This document shows, piece after piece, positions 28,032-35,199 of a stretch of DNA of 37,435 nucleotides. The translations under genes were made by a program, and so were the position numbers. The DNA comes from Paraburkholderia sp. GTDB taxonomy: Bacteria > Pseudomonadota > Gammaproteobacteria > Burkholderiales > Burkholderiaceae. Every line of letters begins with the position of its first letter. The stretch's first letter is position 1. The DNA lies in NCBI RefSeq assembly GCF_026225065.1, contig NZ_JAMFSB010000187.1, positions 1 to 37,435 on the forward strand. The letters run 5' to 3'. Under the pieces are notes generated by a model. It had not been told where the DNA came from. It searched no databases and was given only the letters and a program-made list of their open reading frames with translations.

Positions 28032-28667
28032 TTAAGCCTTAGGCTTACGTTCAAGCCATTCGACGATCGGCTGCCACTGCTCCAGATCCTTTTCGACCCG
28101 GCTCTTCGCCACATCCCACAGCGTCAGACCGTGCGCCGCCAGTTGCACGTAGTTCTGCGTGTCGCGCAGGTAGCCCAGCACGGGCAACTCCAGGCCCTCG
28201 ACAAAGCGGTGCAGCTGCTCGGCCGAGCGCGTGCGGGCGTCGACCCGCATGCCCACCACACCGATTTCAATCCCGCCCTTCCTCACTGCCTTTTCCTTGG
28301 CGAGCCGCTCGAGAAATTCCTGGGTGGCGAGAATATCGAACAGCGACGGCTGCAGCGGCACGATGACCTTATCGGCCAGATCGAGCGCAATACCGAGCCG
28401 GCTGCCGTGCAAACCTGCCGGCGTATCGATCACGGCATGCTCCAGCCCTTTGGGCGGCTTCACGGGTGTTTCCGGGTCGACTTCCCAGACTTCGATGGGC
28501 GGCAGCGTGGCGGGCCGCAGTTCCAGCCACGCGTGGGCCGACTGCTGCTTGTCCAGGTCCGCAAGCGCGACCCACTCGCCTGCCGCCGCGAAATAGCCCG
28601 CCAGATTGGTCGATAGCGTGCTCTTACCCACGCCACCCTTCGGATTGGCCACCACGATTACCGTCAT
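28032..28667 (-). CDS. Orphan ParA/MinD-type ATPase
   Basis: A 211-residue ParA-superfamily P-loop ATPase. The deviant Walker A KGGVGKST (10-17, with Lys10 and Lys15) and 'HAVIDTPAGLHG' identify it. ATG 28667 has GGGAG 6 bases upstream; the frame is open much further upstream, but that stretch is low-complexity and unlike a ParA. No parB or centromere-like repeats are adjacent, so it is an orphan. Relatives position plasmids, chemoreceptor arrays or other cargo; the cargo here cannot be named. It is divergent from the thioesterase gene across a 167-base region with an inverted repeat. Confidence 0.88.
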   Translation of the reverse strand: MTVIVVANPKGGVGKSTLSTNLAGYFAAAGEWVALADLDKQQSAHAWLELRPATLPPIEVWEVDPETPVKPPKGLEHAVIDTPAGLHGSRLGIALDLADKVIVPLQPSLFDILATQEFLERLAKEKAVRKGGIEIGVVGMRVDARTRSAEQLHRFVEGLELPVLGYLRDTQNYVQLAAHGLTLWDVAKSRVEKDLEQWQPIVEWLERKPKA

Positions 28668-28740
28668 GAATACTCCCGGGAAGATGGCTGGCGCAGCCAG
28701 CCGGTTTGCCGCTTCTAGTCTGATCTTGCGTCGACCCCGT

Positions 28741-28781
28741 CGATCCAGCCGTTGATAATATCGATAAATCGAGCTGGACCG
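28741..28781. promoter_or_regulatory. Imperfect inverted repeat in the parA/thioesterase divergent promoter
   Basis: CGATCCAGC (28741-28749) and GCTGGACCG (28773-28781) are complementary at 8 of 9 positions, with an AT-rich centre containing GATAATATC. The placement between divergent genes suggests an operator or a shared promoter region. Confidence 0.35.
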
Positions 28782-28834
28782 AAACCCCGAAGGGGCATTT
28801 GGGCTGCCATTCTTACAAAAAAGGAGCGAATACG

Positions 28835-29254
28835 ATGAGCAAATTGCGCGCAGGTTGCACGATTGAGAGCCTGATGGAGCGTCAGCGGGGCAGCTTGCCC
28901 GACATGCTGGGAGTGCGGGTGATCGCGCTCGAGGAAGGCTCGCTGACGGCGGAATTGACGGTCCGGCGCGAGTTGCTGGCGCCGAACGGCTTTCTGCATG
29001 CGGCAAGCGTGATCGGGCTTGCTGATACGGCCTGTGGCTATGCGTGCATTGCCCACCTGCCGGAGACGGCGCGCAGTTTCACCACGATCGAGCTGAAGAG
29101 CAATTTCCTCGGCACCTGCATCGACGGCACGATCCGGGCGGTCGCCAAGGGCGTGCATCTGGGACGGACAACGCAGGTATGGGATGCCACTGTGTCCGAT
29201 CCGAACGGCAAGACGATTGCGCTGTTCCGGTGTACGCAGATGGTGCTGGTTTGA
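28835..29254 (+). CDS. PaaI-type hotdog-fold thioesterase
   Basis: A 139-residue hotdog-fold protein of the PaaI/YdiI thioesterase group, which hydrolyse acyl- or aryl-CoA. 'LLAPNGFLHAASVIGLADTACGYA' region (about 49-70) carries the family's substrate-pocket helix with the catalytic acidic residue, and 'TIELKSNFLG' is the next conserved strand. ATG 28835 is preceded by AAGGAG. The substrate is unknown; the neighbours give no pathway clue. It shares a two-way terminator with the convergent DoxX gene. Confidence 0.88.
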   Translation: MSKLRAGCTIESLMERQRGSLPDMLGVRVIALEEGSLTAELTVRRELLAPNGFLHAASVIGLADTACGYACIAHLPETARSFTTIELKSNFLGTCIDGTIRAVAKGVHLGRTTQVWDATVSDPNGKTIALFRCTQMVLV

Positions 29255-29385
29255 GGGTTTGGGCTGGCTAGCGTGCTGTCCATTGCACAGCGGACGCTGT
29301 CTAAAATACAGCAGCGCGTCCGGCAACAGCGGAAAGGAATATGTGTCTTTGAAGGACTGCGACGCGGAGCACGTCCCTGATCAAG

Positions 29386-29424
29386 CGAAAAACCCCTCCG
29401 GTCCACGTCCGAAGGGGCTTTTCG
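29386..29424. terminator. Bidirectional terminator between thioesterase and DoxX genes
   Basis: CGAAAAACCCCTCCGG (29386-29401) pairs with CCGAAGGGGCTTTTCG (29409-29424) with two mismatched or wobble positions and a short loop. A- and T-runs on both sides fit termination in both directions. Confidence 0.82.
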
Positions 29425-29445
29425 ATACCAGAGTCCGGTACACCC

Positions 29446-29862
29446 TCAAGCCACCAACGCCCGCGGCGCCTTCACGCCACCGAGCACGCCCACGCCACCG
29501 CCGAGCAGCGACTGCACAACCAGCGTCACTGCCCAGAAAGCCGGATACTCCCAGCCACCGTTCGGCGACGCGAAGCCCCAGCCGTTGTGCAGGTGAGCGG
29601 ACATCGCGCCCAGCATGAACGGCAGCAGCACCAGCGCAACCCAGCGAACCTGCACGCCGAGCAGCAAGGCGATCCCGCCCGCCAGTTCGACGAATGTCGT
29701 CAGATAGCCGAGCCAGCCCGGCAAACCAAGCGATTCAAAAAAATGCGCAGTGCCCGGCAACGTGAAAACGAAAATCTTCTGCAAGCTGTGCGCGAGATAT
29801 AAGACGCCGAGGGCAACACGCAGGAGCGTGGCGGCGAAATCAGCCGAACGGTTCGAGTTCAT
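29446..29862 (-). CDS. DoxX family membrane protein
   Basis: A 138-residue inner-membrane protein with four hydrophobic segments. 'LLRVALGVLYLAHSLQKIF' and 'FVELAGGIALLLGVQVRWVAL' are typical DoxX/SURF4-like segments, followed by 'HLHNGWGFASPNGGWEYP', a loop frequent in the family. DoxX proteins are linked to redox or thiosulfate-related membrane functions, but the role here is unknown. I use the ATG at 29862 (AAGGA about 8 bases upstream), one codon inside a possible TTG. Confidence 0.9.
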   Translation of the reverse strand: MNSNRSADFAATLLRVALGVLYLAHSLQKIFVFTLPGTAHFFESLGLPGWLGYLTTFVELAGGIALLLGVQVRWVALVLLPFMLGAMSAHLHNGWGFASPNGGWEYPAFWAVTLVVQSLLGGGVGVLGGVKAPRALVA

Positions 29863-30162
29863 CAAGAGTCCTTGTCAGTTGGTAGGACGACGCACGCGCG
29901 TCATCGATAGATCGGACTGTATTCGAACCGTGGAGTGAGAAAAACTGCTATTTTGACTTAGATTATTTCCTCGTGGGAGTTAATAGGTCTGGAGAGCGAG
30001 CCTGTTCCTTGAATCGGGCATGGGCCCATCGCACCGGTACAATCTCGCGGTGATTTCCCTTGGCCTCGCCCACGGCGGCAATCCGGACGAGGCGGCGATC
30101 CGCTTCTTGCCGCTGCTGTTGCTGTGCTCGACCGCCGTCATCGCCCAGCTCCGCCTCGCCAC
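29863..30162. other. Interval between doxX and btuF, with a possible short ORF
   Basis: This 300-base divergent interval is AT-rich near 29940-29985. ATGGGCCCAT (30020-30029) is a perfect palindrome and TACAAT (30038-30043) a possible -10 for btuF without a good -35. A GTG-started 38-codon frame (30050-30166) with a hydrophobic centre ends in an ATGA overlap with btuF; it has no visible ribosome-binding site and I do not call it as a gene. Confidence 0.35.
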
Positions 30163-31089
30163 ATGATTCGACTCTCGCGCTTCGCCTCGCTTGTCTGCAC
30201 GGTCCTCGCGGCTTGTGTTTTCGCATCGTCCGCACGCGCGACAGTCACTGCCACCGACGACACCGACGTCACCGTCTCACTCGCCACCCCGGCCCAACGC
30301 GTGATCAGCCTCGCGCCGCACGCGACCGAACTGATCTATGCAGCGGGTGGCGGCGCAAAACTGGTGGGCACCGTGTCGTACAGCGACTACCCACCCGCAG
30401 CGCAAAAGGTGCCGCGTGTCGGCGACAACACGGCACTCGACCTCGAACGCATCGTCGCGCTGAAGCCCGATCTGATCGTCGTCTGGCGGCACGGCAACGC
30501 GCAGGCTCAACTCGACCGCCTGCGCGAACTTCACATACCGCTTTTCTTCAGCGAACCGCGTCGGCTCGATGACATCGCGGTGACCCTCACCCGGCTCGGT
30601 ATCTTGCTCGGCACATCCGCCACCGCCCACGTCGCAGCGAGTAAGTATCGTGAGGACATCGCACGGTTGCGCACCCGCTATGCGAGCCGGTCGCCCGTCA
30701 GCGTGTTCTATGAAGTCTGGGATCAGCCACTGATGACGCTCAATGGCACGCACATGATCAGCGACGTGATCACGCTATGCGGTGGCCGCAATGTGTTCGC
30801 GCAACTCGCGCCGTTGGTACCGACAGTATCGACCGAGGCCGTGCTCGCGGCCAACCCGGAAGCGATCGTGACGGCATCGGCAGGCGCAACAAAATCCGAC
30901 GCGCCGTTGGCAAAGCTTGACTCATGGCACGCCTGGCCGAGCCTCACAGCGGTGGCCCGCAACAACCTGTTCGCCATCGACGGCGATCTGATCGACCGTC
31001 CCGCGCCGCGCATCGCGCAAGGCGCAGCACAACTTTGCGAGGACCTGGAGGTGGCGCGCTCGCGCCGACCGGCAGCGGGTGCCCAGTAA
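30163..31089 (+). CDS. btuF: BtuF: periplasmic cobalamin-binding protein
   Basis: A 308-residue binding protein of the helical-backbone (FhuD/BtuF) class. A signal peptide is cleaved near 'SSARA-TV' (about residue 25). It follows E. coli BtuF closely by eye: 'VSYSDYPPAAQKVPRVGD', 'LERIVALKPDLIVVWRHGNAQ' and the late 'RPAPRIAQGAAQLCEDL'. It should deliver vitamin B12 to the BtuCD importer. ATG 30163 was preferred over 30124 because the signal peptide starts there. It is encoded separately from, and convergent with, btuC-btuD. Confidence 0.9.
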   Translation: MIRLSRFASLVCTVLAACVFASSARATVTATDDTDVTVSLATPAQRVISLAPHATELIYAAGGGAKLVGTVSYSDYPPAAQKVPRVGDNTALDLERIVALKPDLIVVWRHGNAQAQLDRLRELHIPLFFSEPRRLDDIAVTLTRLGILLGTSATAHVAASKYREDIARLRTRYASRSPVSVFYEVWDQPLMTLNGTHMISDVITLCGGRNVFAQLAPLVPTVSTEAVLAANPEAIVTASAGATKSDAPLAKLDSWHAWPSLTAVARNNLFAIDGDLIDRPAPRIAQGAAQLCEDLEVARSRRPAAGAQ

Positions 31090-31177
31090 GCAGCCTCGCG
31101 GTACTACTGCATGAAAAACGGTCGACGCAAAGCAGCATTAGCAGACGCTCTGGCATGGAAAAGACAGGGGCTCGCCT

Positions 31178-32026
31178 TCACGGCACCGGACCAGCGGTGC
31201 CCTGCTGCACGTCATGCGAGCGCGGCCCAGGAATCAGCGCCTCGTGGCCGCCGTCCTGCAACAGGATCAGGGGATAGCCGAACGCGCGGCTCGCAAGAGC
31301 CGGTGTCAATACATCGCGCACCGGGCCAGCAAATGCCCCGCCCGCGCCATCCAGCAGCAAGCCATGTGTCGCGAAACGCCGCGCAAGGTTCAGGTCATGA
31401 CATGAAAACACCACCGTGCGCTTGCGCTCCGCTGCCCAGGCGGTCAACGCATCGAGACAGTCGATCTGGTGATGAAGGTCGAGATGCGACAACGGTTCAT
31501 CGAGTAGCAACAGCGGCGCATCCTGGCAAAGCACGGCAGCCAGCGCCACACGCTGGCGCTCGCCGCCCGAGAGCGACAGCACGTCGCGCGATGCGAAGTC
31601 CGCGAGTCCCAGCAGGTCGAGCGCGGCATGAGCCGCAGCGCGATCACCCGGGCGCTCCCATCCCCAGCCCGCGAGATGCGGAAAGCGGTTGAGCATCACA
31701 ATCTCGAGCACGCTGGCGCTGAACGCGTCGTGCACGCTTTGCGGCATCAACGCACGACGTTGCGCGAGCGAAACGGGCGGCCACGCTGCGACGCGCAAAC
31801 CGTCCAGCTCGACGTGGCCTGCTGCGGGCTGCAACAGACCGGCCAGCGTCGAGATCAAGGTGGTCTTGCCAGCTCCGTTTGGTCCGGCGATGCACCAGAC
31901 CTCGCCGGGATAGAACGTATGCGTAAAGCGATCGAGCAGTGTGCGCGTGCCGGCGCGCAGTGTCACCTGCTGCACGCTCAGGGTCGAGCCGGTGGAAGGC
32001 GCGGGCGGTGTTGTGCGTATCGTCAT
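31178..32026 (-). CDS. btuD: BtuD: cobalamin ABC transporter ATP-binding protein
   Basis: A 282-residue ABC ATPase of the FecE/BtuD class. Walker A GPNGAGKTT (48-56), signature LSGGERQ (152-158), Walker B LLLLDEP (172-178) and His210 are all intact. ATG 32026 overlaps the btuC stop (ATGA), indicating coupling; an in-frame ATG at 32050 would overlap btuC more deeply. With BtuC and BtuF it should power B12 import. The C-terminal tail after about residue 255 is longer than in E. coli BtuD. The alternative, a siderophore importer, is less likely because BtuF-type features are clear next door. Confidence 0.88.
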   Translation of the reverse strand: MTIRTTPPAPSTGSTLSVQQVTLRAGTRTLLDRFTHTFYPGEVWCIAGPNGAGKTTLISTLAGLLQPAAGHVELDGLRVAAWPPVSLAQRRALMPQSVHDAFSASVLEIVMLNRFPHLAGWGWERPGDRAAAHAALDLLGLADFASRDVLSLSGGERQRVALAAVLCQDAPLLLLDEPLSHLDLHHQIDCLDALTAWAAERKRTVVFSCHDLNLARRFATHGLLLDGAGGAFAGPVRDVLTPALASRAFGYPLILLQDGGHEALIPGPRSHDVQQGTAGPVP

Positions 32027-33066
32027 CGCGGCCTGCGCAACAGCATCCACAGAAACACCGGCACGCCGATCAGCGCCGTGATCACCCCCACCGGCAATTG
32101 AGCTGGCGCGATCACCGTACGGGCGACGAGGTCCGCACCCATCACGGCCACACCGCCGCCCAGCGCAGCGGCCGGCAACAGCATGCGTTGATCGTTGCCG
32201 AACGCGAGTCGCAACGTATGCGGCACCACAAGTCCCACGAAGCCGATCGTCCCGCCGGTCGTCACGGCAGCAGCGGCTGCGAGCGACGCCACCAGGTACA
32301 CGCGCAGACGCAGACGCATCACAGGTACACCCAATGCCTGCGCAGCCGCATCGCCACGCAACAGCACGTTGAGTTGCGGCGCAGCAGGAAGAATGGCCAC
32401 CAGCACAAGGACTAGCGCCGCGAGTGCGATCCAGGGCAAGCCACCGCCGTTCAGATCACCAGTGAGCCAGAACAACATTCCGCGCAGGCGATTATCCGGC
32501 GCGAGGGTCAACAGTAACGTGATCAGCGCGCCCCACCCCGCTGCGATCACGGCACCCGTCAACAGCAAACGCGGCGATGTGTCCTGCGGCTCGCCGCGCC
32601 ACAACTCGCGACGCGCGAGACCGAGCACCAGCAGGATGGAGACGAACGCCCCAGCGAAAGCGCTCGCGTCGACGAGCCACCACGCGCTGCCGGCCATCAT
32701 CGCGAACAGCGCGAAGCTCGCGGCACCGCCGGATACGCCGAGCACATAGGGCTCGGCGAGCGGATTGCGCAACAACACTTGCAGCAAGGCACCAGCGACG
32801 GCAAGCAACGCGCCGCACGCGAAACCGGCCAACGCTCGTGGCAAACGCAGCGAGCGCACGATTTCTCCTGCGAGATCGGCAGGTGCGCCGGAGTGAGAAG
32901 AGAGCGGCATCAGCGCAGCAAACACGCGCGCGGGCGTGAGCGGCACGCTGCCGAGCGCGAGCGACGCCATCAGCACAGCAAGCGCCAGAATGGCGAGCAC
33001 ACACCAGATGGCCGCAGCACGTCTCGCGTGCATGACCGGCATCGTGCGTGCGAAGATTCGGCTCAT
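32023..33066 (-). CDS. btuC: BtuC: cobalamin ABC transporter permease (FecCD family)
   Basis: A 347-residue polytopic permease of the FecCD family with about ten hydrophobic segments. 'RLPRALAGFACGALLAVAGALLQ', 'NPLAEPYVLGVSGGA' and 'GTIGFVGLVVPHTLRL' are the family signatures. I place the start at ATG 33066 because the in-frame upstream extension to 33264 (67 codons, Cys- and Arg-rich) corresponds to the structured mRNA leader, not protein. Forms the channel of the B12 importer with BtuD. Its start codon lies directly after a 7-bp hairpin. Confidence 0.9.
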   Translation of the reverse strand: MSRIFARTMPVMHARRAAAIWCVLAILALAVLMASLALGSVPLTPARVFAALMPLSSHSGAPADLAGEIVRSLRLPRALAGFACGALLAVAGALLQVLLRNPLAEPYVLGVSGGAASFALFAMMAGSAWWLVDASAFAGAFVSILLVLGLARRELWRGEPQDTSPRLLLTGAVIAAGWGALITLLLTLAPDNRLRGMLFWLTGDLNGGGLPWIALAALVLVLVAILPAAPQLNVLLRGDAAAQALGVPVMRLRLRVYLVASLAAAAAVTTGGTIGFVGLVVPHTLRLAFGNDQRMLLPAAALGGGVAVMGADLVARTVIAPAQLPVGVITALIGVPVFLWMLLRRPR

Positions 33067-33069
33067 CCG

Positions 33070-33257
33070 CGCAGCCCCACGGCTGCGGGCACCACGGCAT
33101 AGCTGCTGCGAGCCAGACGCGGGACACGCCTTGCGACGCGGGATGTTGCAGAAGTAGGCCGGCTCATAGTCCTGGGTGGCGGGCGTCGTTCCCCGTTTCC
33201 GATTGATCAGCATGCACCGGACAAAATTGCCTGCGCATTGCCCGCAGGCACTGAAGT
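33070..33257 (-). promoter_or_regulatory. Structured btuC leader, candidate cobalamin riboswitch
   Basis: The predicted btuC mRNA has a leader of about 190 nt. Reading on the minus strand, elements resembling a cobalamin riboswitch occur in the right order: GTGCC near the 5' end followed by a 7-bp stem (33228-33250), CCGGTG ... AATCGG, GACGCCCGCCAC (compare the canonical CUGCCCCCGCAACUG) and a B12-box-like GAGCCGGCC (33157-33165). The match is imperfect and the usual peripheral domain (P7-P11) seems missing or shortened. A hairpin CGCAGCC/GGCTGCG (33070-33087) sits 3 bases before the btuC ATG and could hide the ribosome-binding site. Ligand control by B12 is inference. Confidence 0.45.
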
Positions 33258-33263
33258 GCCGCA

Positions 33264-33292
33264 AGTTTAGGAGTGCCCGCAGGACGCGTCAA
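33264..33292 (-). promoter_or_regulatory. Sigma70-type promoter of btuC
   Basis: On the minus strand TTGACG (33292-33287), a 17-base spacer and TAAACT (33269-33264) make a near-consensus promoter. Transcription should begin at about 33257, just before the structured leader. Confidence 0.65.
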
Positions 33293-33403
33293 GGACGGTC
33301 AAGCAGGCTGGTTTTGGTGCGGTGACAGACGGATGAATTTTCTGTTCAGAGGGATGTTCAGGCCGATTCCGCCAGCGAAGTCTGCACAAAGCGATGCTGT
33401 TAC

Positions 33404-33452
33404 GTCTCGAAACGAGACAATTATCGGAACCTGCGACATTCCGCGCTAAAAT
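33404..33452 (+). promoter_or_regulatory. Candidate zapB-like gene promoter with upstream palindrome
   Basis: TAAAAT (33447-33452) is a likely -10 box 26 bases before the ATG; no clear -35 is present. GTCTCG-AAA-CGAGAC (33404-33418), a perfect 6-bp inverted repeat with a 3-base centre, lies 28 bases upstream of it, a position suited to a regulator site. Confidence 0.4.
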
Positions 33453-33477
33453 GCGATGTCTTTAGAGGACGCAGCAC

Positions 33478-33849
33478 ATGCTCACCGAACTCGAAACACT
33501 TTCACAGAATATCGGCAGACTGATTGCGATCAGTCAGCGCCACAACGAAGCGCGTCAGGCGCTCGAAACTCAGCTCGCCCAGGTGCGCGCCGAAGCCGAT
33601 GCGACACGTGCAGAGCTTGCACAGATGCGCGAAGAACGCGACGCGCTGCAAGCAGAGCGTGACGGGCTGTCGGCGAAGATCGACGACGCTCAGGTGCGTC
33701 TGAATGCGATCCTCGAAAAATTGCCGCGCGCACGCGCTCAAAACGAGCCGGACAATCAGCTCGATCTGCTCGCGCCCGAGCTCGAACTCAATGCGCATCA
33801 CGAAGAAGAGGCCGGCAGCGCCGTCACCCGCCACGGAGAAAACGCATGA
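33478..33849 (+). CDS. ZapB-like coiled-coil cell-division protein
   Basis: A 123-residue protein that is almost all coiled coil over residues about 1-80 (heptads of Leu with Gln/Glu/Arg; 'LETQLAQVRAEADATRAELAQMREERDAL'-type repeats), then an acidic tail. It directly precedes zapA, overlapping by ATGA, and matches the position of ZapB/DUF904-like genes in related bacteria. Likely role: Z-ring organisation with ZapA; sequence alone cannot prove it since coiled coils are generic. AGAGGA lies about 9 bases before the ATG. Confidence 0.75.
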   Translation: MLTELETLSQNIGRLIAISQRHNEARQALETQLAQVRAEADATRAELAQMREERDALQAERDGLSAKIDDAQVRLNAILEKLPRARAQNEPDNQLDLLAPELELNAHHEEEAGSAVTRHGENA

Positions 33850-34160
33850 CCACCAAGCAGATCGAAGTATCGATTCTCGGCCAGCCGTATCGTCTCGCCT
33901 GCTCGCCGGAAACCGAAGCTGCGCTGCTGGAAGCGGTGGCACGCGTCGACGCTGAGATGTCGAAGATCCGCTCGCACAGCAACGTGCGCGGCATCGATCG
34001 CATCGCGGTTATGGCTGCGCTTTCGCTGGCATCGGAACTGCTTAAGCTGCAATCGAGCGTCCGCCATGGAGAAGCATTTCCCGCAGAGGAAATCCGGCGT
34101 ACAATGCACCAGATGAACGAACAACTAGGTACTGTGATTCAGCAGTACAGCGTGCAGTAA
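33846..34160 (+). CDS. zapA: ZapA: FtsZ-associated cell-division protein
   Basis: A 104-residue protein of the ZapA family, which binds and bundles FtsZ in the cytoplasm. 'IEVSILGQPYRLACSPETEAALLEAVARVD' region (about 6-36) is the conserved N-terminal head, and 'DRIAVMAALSLASELL' begins the dimerising helix. Start ATG 33846 overlaps the upstream stop (ATGA). The 6S RNA gene lies downstream, the classic zapA (ygfE)-ssrS order. Confidence 0.93.
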   Translation: MTTKQIEVSILGQPYRLACSPETEAALLEAVARVDAEMSKIRSHSNVRGIDRIAVMAALSLASELLKLQSSVRHGEAFPAEEIRRTMHQMNEQLGTVIQQYSVQ

Positions 34161-34247
34161 AAAGGTCTAAAGTAGTCATACGGTCAAATTCAGAATCTAG
34201 GCGAAGTGCTTGATCAAGGATCAGCAAACGTTTGAATTCAATCTGTT

Positions 34248-34430
34248 TAGCTTCCCTGCCTGGTTCGCCAAGGTCATATATTCCTTGAACCAATGCCATG
34301 TGCACGGTTGTGGAAATTTGCAGCACGGGTGTGCGCGTCACTCTGTCTGATGTACCCGAAGTGCTGCTAACTGCGACCAATTCTGAACTCCCGGTTCAGG
34401 ATGCCGGCCTAGCGGCTAAGGCGGGGACCT
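34248..34430 (+). ncRNA. ssrS: 6S RNA
   Basis: A non-coding RNA of about 180 nt directly downstream of zapA. The terminal stem is formed by CCCTGCC (34254-34260) and GGCGGGG (34420-34426). The internal 'CCAAGGTCATATATTCCTTGAACC' side (from about 34268) and the 3' side with TTGCAGCACG, CTGCGACCAATTCTGAAC and CCCGGTTCAGGATGCCGG are recognisable betaproteobacterial 6S segments. 6S RNA mimics an open promoter and holds sigma70 RNA polymerase in stationary phase. Ends are approximate by a few bases. Upstream lie two palindromic motifs, TGATC-AAG-GATCA (34211-34223) and TTGAATTCAA (34232-34241); no gene occurs at 34161-34247. Confidence 0.85.
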
Positions 34431-34434
34431 TATC

Positions 34435-34468
34435 AAACGGCATCGGACATGAGTCCGATGCCGTTTTT
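34435..34468 (+). terminator. Intrinsic terminator after 6S RNA
   Basis: AAACGGCATCGGA (34435-34447), loop CATGAG, complement TCCGATGCCGTTT (34454-34466), with T residues to 34468. A strong rho-independent terminator a few bases after the 6S 3' end. Confidence 0.9.
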
Positions 34469-34515
34469 CTTTGTGGTGCTCAATTTAACGTTCAAGTCAA
34501 CCTTCCATTCGATTC

Positions 34516-34974
34516 ATGCGCTACTGGCTAATGAAGTCCGAACCGGACGAAGCAAGCATCGATCACCTCGCCCACGCAGCGCATCGGACGTTGCCGTGGA
34601 CCGGCGTGCGCAACTATCAGGCGCGTAATTTCATGCGCGACGTGATGAAGATCGGTGACGGTGTGCTCTTCTATCACTCGAGTTGCCCCGAACCGGGCAT
34701 CGCTGGGCTCGCGGAGGTCTCGTCGACGCCCTACCCCGATCCCACGCAGTTCGATGCGAAGAGCCCGTACTACGATCCCAAATCGACGCCTGAGACGCCG
34801 CGTTGGGTGCTTGTCGATGTCGTGTTCAAAAAGAAAGTGCCGCTGATTCCGCTGGCTGCGTTGCGCGAGCATGATGAACTCGCGGACATGCGCGTGCTCG
34901 CCAGAGGCAACCGCCTGTCGATCACGCCGGTCACCGAGGCCGAATGGCGCTTCATCACAAAGCAGCTTGTTTGA
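34516..34974 (+). CDS. EVE domain-containing protein
   Basis: A 152-residue PUA-like EVE-domain protein. The opening 'MRYWLMKSEPDEASIDHL' and 'WTGVRNYQARNFMRDVMKIGDGVLFYHSS' are the family signature; 'EPGIAGLAEV' and 'WVLVDVVFKKK' follow. EVE domains bind modified bases in DNA or RNA; the stand-alone version has no proven role here. It stands where many proteobacteria have the 5-formyltetrahydrofolate cyclo-ligase gene after 6S. No distinct ribosome-binding site is visible. Confidence 0.92.
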   Translation: MRYWLMKSEPDEASIDHLAHAAHRTLPWTGVRNYQARNFMRDVMKIGDGVLFYHSSCPEPGIAGLAEVSSTPYPDPTQFDAKSPYYDPKSTPETPRWVLVDVVFKKKVPLIPLAALREHDELADMRVLARGNRLSITPVTEAEWRFITKQLV

Positions 34975-35199
34975 AGCGGTTGATGTGACCGCGCGTCGCA
35001 GCAAGGCAATTGTCAAGTTGGGGAACCAAGGCAGCGGTGCGTGCGCCTAACTGGCTCGCAAGCGTCATGCCACCGGGTAGAACGATCACTCCCGATACCG
35101 GCACGCAGCGCTAGTCGTGCGCGGCCTCCTGCTGGGCCATCGCACGAACTCAAGCACGAGTCATCGCGCATAACCGCTCAAGCACGGAGTCCCACACAA

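Noticed and set aside
30060..30572. 170-codon plus-strand frame overlapping btuF
   Set aside because: Arg/His-rich out-of-frame shadow of btuF.
33067..33264. 67-codon N-terminal extension of btuC (or a separate Cys-rich peptide)
   Set aside because: It starts at the -10 box of the predicted promoter, so it would not be translated in full; the sequence is better explained as a structured RNA leader.
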